Assembly: GCA_022573485.1 (NCBI GenBank)
Contig: JACZTW010000189.1
Location: 1-7,872, forward strand
Direction: 5' to 3'
DNA length: 7,872 nt
Source of the DNA: Planctomycetota bacterium
GTDB taxonomy: Bacteria; Planctomycetota; Phycisphaerae; UBA1845; CAIVHJ01
The notes under the pieces were generated by a model. That model searched no databases. It had not been told where the DNA came from and saw only the letters and a list, made by a program, of their open reading frames with translations. This document shows, piece by piece, positions 1 through 6,043 of the stretch. The translations under genes were made by a program, and so were the position numbers. How positions within the stretch are numbered: the stretch's first letter is position 1; every line of letters begins with the position of its first letter.

Positions 1-109
1 CCAGCAGCAGCACTTCGTGGCCTGGATCGTGCAGCCCTTCGCAGGTCAACAGTGTGTTCGCCTGCGCACCGCCGATGATCAATCGCGTGATGACGTGGCA
101 GATTCTCAT
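1..109 (-). CDS. Family-4-type glycosyltransferase, N-terminal fragment
   Basis: This is the first 36 codons of a gene that continues beyond the left edge of the window. The ATG is at 109 and translation begins MRICHVITRLIIGGAQ. That opening (beta strand, then a basic residue, then a GGAQ-like turn) is the classic start of GT-B fold glycosyltransferases of the GT4 type, where the Gly-rich loop lies near the nucleotide-sugar and acceptor site. The next stretch, with E24, G25, L26, H27 and GHEV at 30-33, matches the usual 'gly-His-Glu-Val' second strand. The catalytic EX7E region lies outside the window, so the donor and acceptor cannot be named. The gene follows truA by 73 nt on the same strand. 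I see no strong Shine-Dalgarno sequence before the ATG. It was too short to be obvious as an open frame, but the motif match is good. Confidence 0.75.
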   Translation of the reverse strand, partial: MRICHVITRLIIGGAQANTLLTCEGLHDPGHEVLLL

Positions 110-156
110 GGGTGCGAGCCTGTTTGTGGTCGGAAGTCCGCGCAGGCTCCCGACAG

Positions 157-179
157 GCCGGGACCAGTGGCACCCCGGC
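157..179 (-). other. GC-rich inverted repeat just after truA
   Basis: Perfect 6-bp arms GCCGGG (157-162) and CCCGGC (174-179) enclose 11 nt, and begin 3 nt downstream of the truA stop. In the minus-strand transcript two further G-U pairs could extend the stem. There is no U tract after it, so it is not a standard Rho-independent terminator. It may be an intercistronic RNA structure between truA and the glycosyltransferase gene, or simply chance in GC-rich DNA. Confidence 0.25.
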
Positions 180-182
180 GGG

Positions 183-1007
183 TCATGGGTTCGTTTCCAT
201 AACTGGATTACGCTCGTGAAGTGGATCGGGTTCGCCACCATCGGCAAAGATGTGATCGGGGGGGTATTGCACCCATTGCAGGCACAGTCCCTGGGCCGGC
301 ACGGTCGGTCCGGCGTTTTGGCGATTGCGCGACTCCAGGATCTCCGTCACGCATTCGGCAGGCCATTTGCCTCGGCCAACTTCGAGCAGCGTACCGACCA
401 TGTTGCGGACTTGATTGTACAGAAACCCCGTGCCGCAGACGTCGATCCGTATTTCCTCGCAGGCAGCATATACTTCGCAGTGCAGGACCGTGCGGATACT
501 GCTCTGTCGCGGAGTGCTTCGCGTCGAAGCCATCGCTTTGAAGTCGTGCGTGCCCACGAAAAGCCGGGCGGCACGGCGCATCGCGCCACAGTCGAGCTGT
601 TTGTAATAGTGGTAGACGTACCTCTGCTGATGGTGTCGCGTCGGCCTGCGCGGGTGATTGAAGATGCGATAGCGATACAACTTGCAGGTGGAACGGCGCG
701 TGGAATGAAAGCCCGGCGGGACGTCGCGCACGCGCAGCAGATCGACATCTTTCGGCAGGCGGTTGCCGAGGGCGTGGCGGAGCTTGTCGGTCGGGAGTTC
801 GTTCGTGGTGTGGAAGTTGGCGACTTGTCCGGCGGCATGCACGCCGGCGTCGGTTCTGCCGCTCGCGATCAGGGTTACGGGGTGCCGCACCACGCGCCGG
901 ACAACCTCCTCGATTGTCGCCTGCACGGTGCGCAGAGCCCCCTGAGTTTGCCAACCGTGGAAATCGGTGCCGTCGTAGGCGATCAGCAATTGGACGTTGC
1001 GTTTCAT
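183..1007 (-). CDS. truA: tRNA pseudouridine(38-40) synthase TruA
   Basis: This 274-residue protein is a full-length TruA, close to the roughly 270 residues of the E. coli enzyme. It converts uridines 38, 39 and 40 of the tRNA anticodon stem-loop to pseudouridine in the cytoplasm. The N-terminus has the family signature (AYDGTDFHGWQ at about 10-20). The catalytic aspartate is D53 in SGRTDAGVHA (49-58). Later landmarks are KLYRYRI (109-115), FVGTHDF (150-156), GTGFLYNQVRNMVGTL (192-207) and the terminal GPTVPAQGLCL (233-243). The 24-residue tail after YPPD is unremarkable in length. The ATG at 1007 lies 9 nt after the SDR stop and has no clear Shine-Dalgarno sequence, so translation is probably coupled to that gene. 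A run of seven C near the 3' end (258-264 as G on the plus strand) sits in frame in codons for Y-P-P-D. Identification is secure. Confidence 0.97.
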   Translation of the reverse strand: MKRNVQLLIAYDGTDFHGWQTQGALRTVQATIEEVVRRVVRHPVTLIASGRTDAGVHAAGQVANFHTTNELPTDKLRHALGNRLPKDVDLLRVRDVPPGFHSTRRSTCKLYRYRIFNHPRRPTRHHQQRYVYHYYKQLDCGAMRRAARLFVGTHDFKAMASTRSTPRQSSIRTVLHCEVYAACEEIRIDVCGTGFLYNQVRNMVGTLLEVGRGKWPAECVTEILESRNRQNAGPTVPAQGLCLQWVQYPPDHIFADGGEPDPLHERNPVMETNP

Positions 1008-1016
1008 TGGAAACGG

Positions 1017-1802
1017 TTACTGCGTGGCGGTTCGCGCCCCGTCGATCGGCAAACTGACGCCGGAGATGTACGAGGCCGCAGGCGAAGCCAGAAAGCCTGC
1101 GGCTGCGGCGATTTCCTCCGGTGCGGCAAATCGCCCGAGCGGGATCTTCGATTTCAAGTCGGCTTCGAGCAGTTCCGGCGTGGTATTCCTGCGTTCGGCC
1201 AAAACGCCGATCAGAGATCGGAGTCTGGCGGTATCTGTGTAGCCCGGCAGGATGTTGTTGACCGTGATGCCATGCGGTCCGAGTTCGCAGGCGTGCGTTC
1301 TGGCCCAGTTGGCCACCGCCGCGCGGATGGTGTTCGAGACACCCAAGCCGGGGATCGGCGCGACCACGGAAGTCGAGATGATGTTGATGATTCGGCCGTA
1401 GCCGGCCTGCTTCATGCCCGGGACCACGGTCTGGACTAACAATTGGTTGCAAATTACATGATTCGAGAATGTCGCGGCGAATTGCTCGGGTGTGGCGTCG
1501 AGAATCGGACCGCTCTTGGGTCCGCCGGTGTTGTTCAAGAGAATGTGAATCGGGCCGGCAGCCTCGAGATGAGCTGCAACCTTGTCCCTGAGGGCGCTCG
1601 GATCGGAGAAATCCGCGCAAATGTGGTTGTGCTCTTGTCCCGCAGTCGTGGGCAAGCCCGCCTGTGCTTTCTTGAGGGAATCCTCGTTGCGCGCGGCCAA
1701 CGTGACCGTCGCTCCTCGGCGGGCGAACTCCTGCGCGCACGCCAAGCCGATGCCCTGCGTGCTGCCACAAACCAGCGCGTTCTTGCCTTCCAAGTCTCTC
1801 AT
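1017..1802 (-). CDS. Short-chain dehydrogenase/reductase homologue, non-canonical active site
   Basis: This 261-residue protein has the Rossmann fold of classical SDRs. It has a dinucleotide-binding motif GSTQGIG (13-19), NNTGG (90-94) in place of NNAG, a conserved Ser143 in the active-site strand, the ITVNNILPGYTDT segment after beta-6, and a C-terminal IDGA. Aligned on Ser143, the usual YxxxK catalytic pair is replaced by Ser156 and Arg160 (LGVSNTIRAAVANWA). This matches a recalled SDR subgroup described as 'beta-ketoacyl-ACP reductase-like' that departs from the standard tetrad, so it is a known variant and not a broken copy. Substrate is unknown, and ordinary BKR activity is doubtful. I chose the ATG at 1802 because GGAG at 1809-1812 lies 6 nt before it. 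An ATG at 1805 and a GTG at 1814 are in frame, the latter with no ribosome binding site. The gene lies between the lipoprotein gene and truA, probably in one transcript. Confidence 0.9.
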   Translation of the reverse strand: MRDLEGKNALVCGSTQGIGLACAQEFARRGATVTLAARNEDSLKKAQAGLPTTAGQEHNHICADFSDPSALRDKVAAHLEAAGPIHILLNNTGGPKSGPILDATPEQFAATFSNHVICNQLLVQTVVPGMKQAGYGRIINIISTSVVAPIPGLGVSNTIRAAVANWARTHACELGPHGITVNNILPGYTDTARLRSLIGVLAERRNTTPELLEADLKSKIPLGRFAAPEEIAAAAGFLASPAASYISGVSLPIDGARTATQ

Positions 1803-1823
1803 CATGGGCTCCACGTCTCAGTC

Positions 1824-3113
1824 TCACAGGGGCAGTGTCAGGACGGGTCTCTCGGTTCTTGCGTCGCCTGCCTTGAGGGCGAAGAGCTGGCTGAGCAGAG
1901 AGAAGGTTGACTTTGAACTCAACTCAGCGTCGTCGATGTAGAACCACGCGCCTCGGTATTTGACGGCGACGGCGGCTTGGGCGGGACGTCCCCAGGCCGT
2001 CTGAATGCGCAGGAGGTTGCCGGTGACCCTGGCCCAATCAAACGGTTCAGAGTTGGCGTCGATAGTTTGTGTGATCCAGCCCAGGTCCGCATGTGACTCA
2101 GGGATCTCGACCGCCTGCGACAAAAAGAAGAGGACGCCCATCAGCGATCGCGTTTCGAACGCAATGGATTCATGGGGACCGGACGATCCGCTTGATCCCA
2201 CGGCCACGGTCAGATCATAACGCGGCAAGCCGGGCTTGAGATCGAGCATTTCCACAAGTTGCTTGATTTCGTCGGAGTCCATCCAATCGGGAGCGATGCG
2301 CAACACCGGCGTGCTTCGAGTCGCTGTAAAGACGATGGCCTTTCCATCCAGCGTGCGACGTACACCATGTCCACTCTGCAGAGCAGCCAATACGTCTGAC
2401 GGCGTGAAGCGCTCGATGGCGATGGGATGGGATGCGTCGATCTCCGTGGTCTCGTATTCAATTTCGACCGCGCCGTCCATTTGCAACTGCCGCAACAAGT
2501 GGGCCATCTGCCGGAACTGCTCGAATTCCGGAGCGAGGATCGGTGTGGGGCTGGAGGCGTTGGAGGCATTGTCGAGATCATTCATGCGTTGGACGGTCAG
2601 GCGCAGGACACGGTCCAAACTCCAGCCGGATCGCGTCAACAGCAGAATGGTATCGAGGGTCAACGGCGAGAGCAGCCGCTCCACAAAATCCTCACCTTGA
2701 AGGGGTGCATAGGTGATGGTCGGCCTCTCGGAATACCCCAGGCCGGCGCTAAGGCCGTAGACATCTGGGTTCTCTGAATTGACCCCGACGTCTTCGTTGA
2801 AGACGATCCGACCGCCGAGGGATCCCTCGAAAGTGAACTGGGCGGCCACGCTTCCAACTTCAAGGAAAAAGGGAACATCCCGATACTTGAGCCTGACGAG
2901 GTTGAGCAGAAGTTGCTCACTGGTGGTCTGCTGAATGGCGAGATTGTAGTTGATGTGGCTGGCGCGCAAGGCCGACGGCCCCGCAACGCAGCCGCCATGC
3001 ACGGCCAAGGTTGCAGCCAGACACGACAGGGCTGCGGTGAACCGGGTCGCGTCCGCGCCCCGCTTTCGCAGAGGATGTATGGTGAAGGGTCTCACGGGCG
3101 GGAATTGTAGCAC
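1824..3113 (-). CDS. Predicted lipoprotein of unknown function
   Basis: This 429-residue protein has a basic N-terminal stretch (R16, K17, R18, R24), a hydrophobic segment (about 25-38) and Cys42 in VHGGC, an imperfect lipobox. It therefore looks like an exported lipid-anchored protein, though plain signal-peptidase I processing is possible. The mature region opens GPSALRASHINYNLAI and continues with TSEQLLLNLVRLKYRDVPFFLEVGSV (64-89). I recall similar openings in uncharacterised proteins of Planctomycetes and Proteobacteria, with no assigned role. The middle (about 143-215) is alpha-helical and leucine-rich. The C-terminal half (about 250-395) looks mixed alpha/beta, with an FDWARVTGNLLRIQTAW stretch and VKYRGAWFYIDDAEL. 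No catalytic motif is visible. The first in-frame start is GTG at 3113, but it lacks a ribosome binding site and overlaps a promoter-like sequence, so GTG at 3095 is an alternative. It ends in tandem in-frame stops (TGA GAC TGA). The SDR gene follows about 21 nt later. Confidence 0.85.
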   Translation of the reverse strand: MLQFPPVRPFTIHPLRKRGADATRFTAALSCLAATLAVHGGCVAGPSALRASHINYNLAIQQTTSEQLLLNLVRLKYRDVPFFLEVGSVAAQFTFEGSLGGRIVFNEDVGVNSENPDVYGLSAGLGYSERPTITYAPLQGEDFVERLLSPLTLDTILLLTRSGWSLDRVLRLTVQRMNDLDNASNASSPTPILAPEFEQFRQMAHLLRQLQMDGAVEIEYETTEIDASHPIAIERFTPSDVLAALQSGHGVRRTLDGKAIVFTATRSTPVLRIAPDWMDSDEIKQLVEMLDLKPGLPRYDLTVAVGSSGSSGPHESIAFETRSLMGVLFFLSQAVEIPESHADLGWITQTIDANSEPFDWARVTGNLLRIQTAWGRPAQAAVAVKYRGAWFYIDDAELSSKSTFSLLSQLFALKAGDARTERPVLTLPL

Positions 3114-3132
3114 AAAACGCGGGCGGCGTCAC
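3104..3132 (-). promoter_or_regulatory. Extended -10 promoter candidate at the lipoprotein start
   Basis: On the minus strand, TGC TACAAT (3112-3104) is an extended -10 element matching TATAAT at 5 of 6 positions. GTGACG (3132-3127) sits 17 nt upstream and matches TTGACA at 4 of 6. Transcription would start near 3097-3095, inside the annotated lipoprotein frame and almost exactly at the in-frame GTG at 3095. That would give a leaderless message and make the GTG at 3113 unusable. Sequence match only; there is no expression evidence. Confidence 0.4.
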
Positions 3133-3217
3133 AGTTGTGGCCAGACGCATGGATACGGCGAACGGCACATTCAGCAAACCGAGTCCCCGGCCGCCTGACT
3201 CAGTTACGAAGGCGAAT
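3114..3217. other. Intergenic spacer between the PilZ and lipoprotein genes
   Basis: This 104-bp gap is the longest non-coding stretch in the left half apart from the terminal spacer. It contains the -35 half of the promoter candidate at 3104-3132. I see no terminator hairpin with a U tract, no repeat and no small gene with a ribosome binding site. Confidence 0.5.
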
Positions 3218-3643
3218 CTACAGGGATGTTGAATCATCAAACCGCAAAGACGTTTCACACAAGGCGGCGTCATGGATTGCAAACTCAACGCCGACGAGTA
3301 CGCCGTTGGGCCCGGGATTCGAGTGCCGCACGATGGCGGGGATGCGCAGGGCCGTGGATTCGTGCCAGAACAGCTTGATGTAAACGATCGTATCTTTCTC
3401 AAACATGTGGTCGGACATGAAGCCCATTCCAATTTCCGAGGCGTCGTGCAGGGCGGCGCTGTAATGCTGCGCGGAGCTCTCCCGGCCGACCGTGATCTCG
3501 AGCGGCCAAGATCGGTGATAGCGCTTCCGCTGCCGACGCGACGGCGGACCATCGTGGCCGGCGCGCTGCTCTGCAAAGCTGCGAAACCTCGTGATCTCGC
3601 GCTCGAAGAGTTCGAAACATGGATGGGCAGAGACCTGAGCCAT
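3218..3643 (-). CDS. PilZ-domain protein, probable c-di-GMP receptor
   Basis: This 141-residue protein is a stand-alone PilZ domain with a short N-terminal lead. PilZ domains bind cyclic di-GMP through an RxxxR motif and a DxSxxG motif on a beta barrel. Here these are R37-Q-R-K-R41, within SRRQRKRYHR, and D67-A-S-E-I-G72, separated by the usual roughly 25 residues. Strands follow (IVYIKLFW, IPAIVRHSN, NGVLVGVEF). The target of the signal is unknown; such proteins often regulate motility, polysaccharide or stalk functions. I chose ATG 3643 because AGGGA (3648-3652) precedes it by 4 nt. The frame is open further upstream (ATG 3658, another start at 3766), but those have no ribosome binding site and the last would overlap lnt. 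The gene starts 55 nt after the lnt stop. The motif set is clear, although the fold call rests on motifs alone. Confidence 0.82.
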   Translation of the reverse strand: MAQVSAHPCFELFEREITRFRSFAEQRAGHDGPPSRRQRKRYHRSWPLEITVGRESSAQHYSAALHDASEIGMGFMSDHMFEKDTIVYIKLFWHESTALRIPAIVRHSNPGPNGVLVGVEFAIHDAALCETSLRFDDSTSL

Positions 3644-3698
3644 TCTTTCCCTACCCATGAAATACGATACGACCGAGATCGCACCAAGCGGCCCGCGT

Positions 3699-5126
3699 TT
3701 ATCCGGACTTCGCTCGTGATCCGCGCGCCAGAAAACGGCGGACCGAGATAATGACGACGGCCGCACAGCATGCCCAGGCGAAGACGTTGCCCCATTGTGT
3801 GTAGAAGGTCGTCAATTCGGCAGTGTGTATGGTGGCGAGGAGTGCGTGGGGGTCTCCGAAGGGGGCTTGTGCGATGATCCTGCCCGTCGGCGCGATGACG
3901 GCCGTCGCGCCGGTGGTCGTGCTGCGCAGCAGATAGCGCTTGTTCTCCACCGCGCGGAACACTGCCAGTTGCAAATGCTGCCGCAGGGCGGGAGACTGGC
4001 CGAACCAGAAATCGTTCGTCAGATTGACCAGCAGATCTGCCCCGCGAAGCACTGATTCCCGCGCCATGCTCGCGACGATGTCCTCATAACAAATGAGCAC
4101 GCCAATCCGGGCCAGGTCCGGCGCGATCACTGGATCGCCGGAAGGGCCGGGCACGAAATGGACAGGCCAGGGAGAGAATCGGCGTAGCGATGGAAACCAC
4201 TTCTCGCCGGGAATGTACTCGCCGAACGGAACCAACGAGCGCTTGTGGTACCGATCGATGATGCGTTCCTGCTTGTCGCTGAGCAGGGCACTGACGTAGA
4301 AGAACTTCTCGCCGCTCGCCGTAGTGTCCCAACTGCTGGCACCGAAGAGCAAGTGGGACTGGGGCTCGCGGTAGGGGCGGAATGCCTCGCGTGATCCAGG
4401 CTGCGCATCGGGAGGCGGTTTCAAGTCAGTCTCTTGAATGTGGTATGCTCTGCCGACGGCGGACTCCGGCCAGCAAATCAAGTCCACAGGCTCGTCAATG
4501 GTCTGGGAAAGTTGCCGACAGCGGTGCCACCATACCGGCAACGTGTCATGCTGGAGTTGGCCGGGTTGAATCAAGGCGACTCGCATTGGCGCGCGCTCGG
4601 CAAGGTAGTCGGCCACATCGTTTGTCCGCCACCATCCGAAACACAGCACGAGCGCGACGGTTGCGATAAATGCGGCGATGTGCGCTCTGAAATGAGCAGG
4701 GGGCCGGTCTGCTCCCCAGCGCTCAATCGCCATGTGGGCGAGCGCCCCGAACCAAATCAAGAGAAAGCTGATCCCGTACACGCCGGTAAGCTCTGTAACT
4801 TGAATGAGGGTCAGGCGCTGGAACTGCGTGCTGCCGTACTGCCAGGGAAAGATGCTCGGCCAGAGCAGCTCGATGGCCACCCACACCACAGGGTAGATCA
4901 AGAGCGAGCCAGCGCGGCGGAGCTTGGCGGACAGATAGCCGAAGAGTGCAAACTGCACGCCGACGAGCGTGCAGTACCCGACGAACATCAGGATGGAAAG
5001 CCAACCGGCGTAGTCGGAGAATCGTTCGATCGTAGCGGGCAGCCAATACGTCGCCGTGAGGTAGAACCCGATGCCCGCGAGCCAGCCGTGGCCGAGCGCT
5101 GCGCGCGCCGTTCGGCGGCTCACCAC
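3699..5126 (-). CDS. lnt: Apolipoprotein N-acyltransferase Lnt (start uncertain, see upstream segment)
   Basis: Lnt is an integral inner-membrane enzyme that transfers an acyl chain from phospholipid to the N-terminal diacylglyceryl-cysteine of lipoproteins, the last step of lipoprotein maturation in diderms. Counting from the GTG at 5126, the 475-residue product has multiple membrane helices (about 12-170) followed by a periplasmic nitrilase-like domain. The catalytic triad is visible: E221 in CWPESAVG, K295 in DRYHKRSLVPFGEY and C346 in IGVLICYED. E303 and the loop NDFWFG (371-376) are also conserved. A last helix (about 447-463) and a short basic tail complete the protein. This start gives a chain shorter than the usual 500-plus residues and omits the first membrane helix, which is encoded in the same frame upstream. 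The GTG has no Shine-Dalgarno sequence. It follows gpx directly and precedes the PilZ gene. Identity is secure; only the N-terminus is in doubt. Confidence 0.95.
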   Translation of the reverse strand: MVSRRTARAALGHGWLAGIGFYLTATYWLPATIERFSDYAGWLSILMFVGYCTLVGVQFALFGYLSAKLRRAGSLLIYPVVWVAIELLWPSIFPWQYGSTQFQRLTLIQVTELTGVYGISFLLIWFGALAHMAIERWGADRPPAHFRAHIAAFIATVALVLCFGWWRTNDVADYLAERAPMRVALIQPGQLQHDTLPVWWHRCRQLSQTIDEPVDLICWPESAVGRAYHIQETDLKPPPDAQPGSREAFRPYREPQSHLLFGASSWDTTASGEKFFYVSALLSDKQERIIDRYHKRSLVPFGEYIPGEKWFPSLRRFSPWPVHFVPGPSGDPVIAPDLARIGVLICYEDIVASMARESVLRGADLLVNLTNDFWFGQSPALRQHLQLAVFRAVENKRYLLRSTTTGATAVIAPTGRIIAQAPFGDPHALLATIHTAELTTFYTQWGNVFAWACCAAVVIISVRRFLARGSRAKSG

Positions 5127-5266
5127 GGCGATCAGTGCGAATGCAGCCAGCCAGGATAGCCACCAGAAGGTGGACGAGAGAAAAGGTAGGGCAGTCAGCC
5201 CGCCGGCAGCCAGCGAGCCGGCAGCCGACAGTAAGCGCAGCGCAAATCGGTGCGGTGGGGGGGCAT
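5127..5266 (-). other. lnt: Probable missing N-terminal part of lnt, with C7 tract at the start
   Basis: The lnt frame stays open upstream of 5126 as far as a stop at 5367-5369, but contains no ATG, GTG or TTG. The segment 5127-5249 encodes a typical first Lnt helix (RLLSAAGSLAAGG, then LPFLSSTFWWLSWLAAFALI), matching the family's 'FPPFxxWxLAW' opening in position and character. At 5264-5266 an ATG is followed at once by seven C (plus-strand G at 5257-5263). Read as written, this ATG is in a different frame. With eight C it would read MPPPPHRFALRLLS and run straight into lnt. Possible explanations are a one-base error in the homopolymer, real phase variation or slippage at that tract, or a rare start such as ATT at 5351 that overlaps the end of gpx. 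Confidence 0.7.
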
Positions 5267-5319
5267 CGTCGGTCTGAGCACGCTTGTTGGCGTGCTTTCG
5301 GCGGCGAGGACCGGGGTTC

Positions 5320-5943
5320 TTAGTCTTTTCCTGTGCTGCCGTTCGAGGAATGGCTCGGTTGTTCCTTCAGTAGGCGTTCCACGAATTGAACGATCTTGTC
5401 GCCCATCGGATTCTCGCGGGGCTTGAATCGTGCGACAACCCGACCCGTTCGATCGACCAGGAACTTCTGGAAGTTCCATTGAATCTCGCCGCCGAATTCT
5501 CCATTCTTGCTCGTGCGGGTCAAGTACTTGTAGAGGTCGCAGATGTCGTCGCCCTTCACTGAAACTTTCGAGAAGAGATCAAACGTCACATCGAAAGTCG
5601 TCTTGCAGAACTGTTTGATTTCCTTGTTCGTGCCGGGCTCCTGAGCGCCGAAGTTGTTGGCCGGAAATGCCAGCACCTTCACGCCCTGGTTCTTGTACTT
5701 CTTGTAGAAGGCCTCCAGATCTTTGTACTGCTTCGTCAATCCGCATTCCGAGGCGACGTTGACAAGAAGCAATACGTCGCCCTGGTAATCGCCCAGGGAG
5801 ACGTCCTGGCCGTCGATGTTCTTCATGGTGAAGTCGAGCGCCGGACTAACGACTTTCTTTTCTTGTGACTTATCCCCGGCGACCGCCGGTACACTGATCG
5901 AGAACGCCAGAACACACGCAAGAAGAAGTCTACGATTTGTCAT
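5320..5943 (-). CDS. Exported glutathione-peroxidase-family thiol peroxidase (Cys type)
   Basis: This 207-residue protein has an N-terminal signal peptide (basic TNRR, hydrophobic core about 6-18, likely cleavage after AVA at about 20-22), so it probably acts in the periplasm. The mature domain is a full GPx fold. The peroxidatic residue is C67 in NVASECGLTKQY, a cysteine instead of selenocysteine. The rest of the catalytic tetrad is present: Q101 (GAQEPG) and W156-N157 (IQWNFQKF). C113 in EIKQFC lies where the resolving cysteine of thioredoxin-dependent GPxs sits, so the enzyme probably reduces hydroperoxides using thioredoxin-like reductants and not glutathione. The common FPCNQFG is FPANNFG here. 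Start at ATG 5943 is supported by AAGGTG (5951-5956) 7 nt upstream and by the signal peptide; the longer upstream open frame is not coding. The stop at 5320 lies within or next to the start region of lnt. Confidence 0.93.
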   Translation of the reverse strand: MTNRRLLLACVLAFSISVPAVAGDKSQEKKVVSPALDFTMKNIDGQDVSLGDYQGDVLLLVNVASECGLTKQYKDLEAFYKKYKNQGVKVLAFPANNFGAQEPGTNKEIKQFCKTTFDVTFDLFSKVSVKGDDICDLYKYLTRTSKNGEFGGEIQWNFQKFLVDRTGRVVARFKPRENPMGDKIVQFVERLLKEQPSHSSNGSTGKD

Positions 5944-5950
5944 TTCAGCG

Positions 5951-5956
5951 CACCTT
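5951..5956 (-). promoter_or_regulatory. Ribosome binding site deciding the gpx start
   Basis: AAGGTG lies 7 nt before ATG 5943. It fixes the start at the beginning of the signal peptide although the frame is open far upstream, to about 6234. Confidence 0.6.
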
Positions 5957-5988
5957 TCAATGAAGACCATTCCCAGTGAAGCGAACGC

Positions 5989-6017
5989 AGTATCACACAA
6001 AATCGCCCTCGCATCAA
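5989..6017 (-). promoter_or_regulatory. Sigma-70-like promoter candidate for gpx
   Basis: On the minus strand, TTGATG (6017-6012) and GATACT (5994-5989) each match the consensus at 4 of 6 positions. The spacer is exactly 17 nt, and a TGT precedes the -10 element. Predicted transcription start is near 5982, giving an untranslated leader of about 39 nt to ATG 5943. It sits in the 100-bp gap after the lysine-dehydrogenase-like gene, so gpx and lnt may form a separate transcript. Sequence match only. Confidence 0.4.
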
Positions 6018-6043
6018 TAGCTAGCGCTCCTCGGGCAGCAACG

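Noticed and set aside
157..179. Rho-independent terminator after truA
   Set aside because: The stem is good but no U tract follows on the minus strand, so I list it only as an inverted repeat.
54..1439. 461-codon open frame on the plus strand opposite truA and the SDR gene
   Set aside because: It is the antisense shadow of two well-supported genes. It has no family motif, an Arg-rich composition and crosses a gene boundary.
208..1827. 539-codon minus-strand open frame spanning SDR and truA
   Set aside because: It is in the wrong frame relative to both genes, with Arg/Pro/His-rich low-complexity translation.
2917..3795. 292-codon minus-strand open frame spanning the end of lnt, the PilZ gene and the lipoprotein start
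   Set aside because: It is a shifted-frame shadow with Ser/Arg/Pro-rich composition and no motif; the true frames are clear.
5930..5943. Lipoprotein signal in the gpx product (LLAC at residues 7-10)
   Set aside because: The Cys is too close to the N-terminus to follow a hydrophobic core. A standard signal peptidase I site (AVA) comes later.
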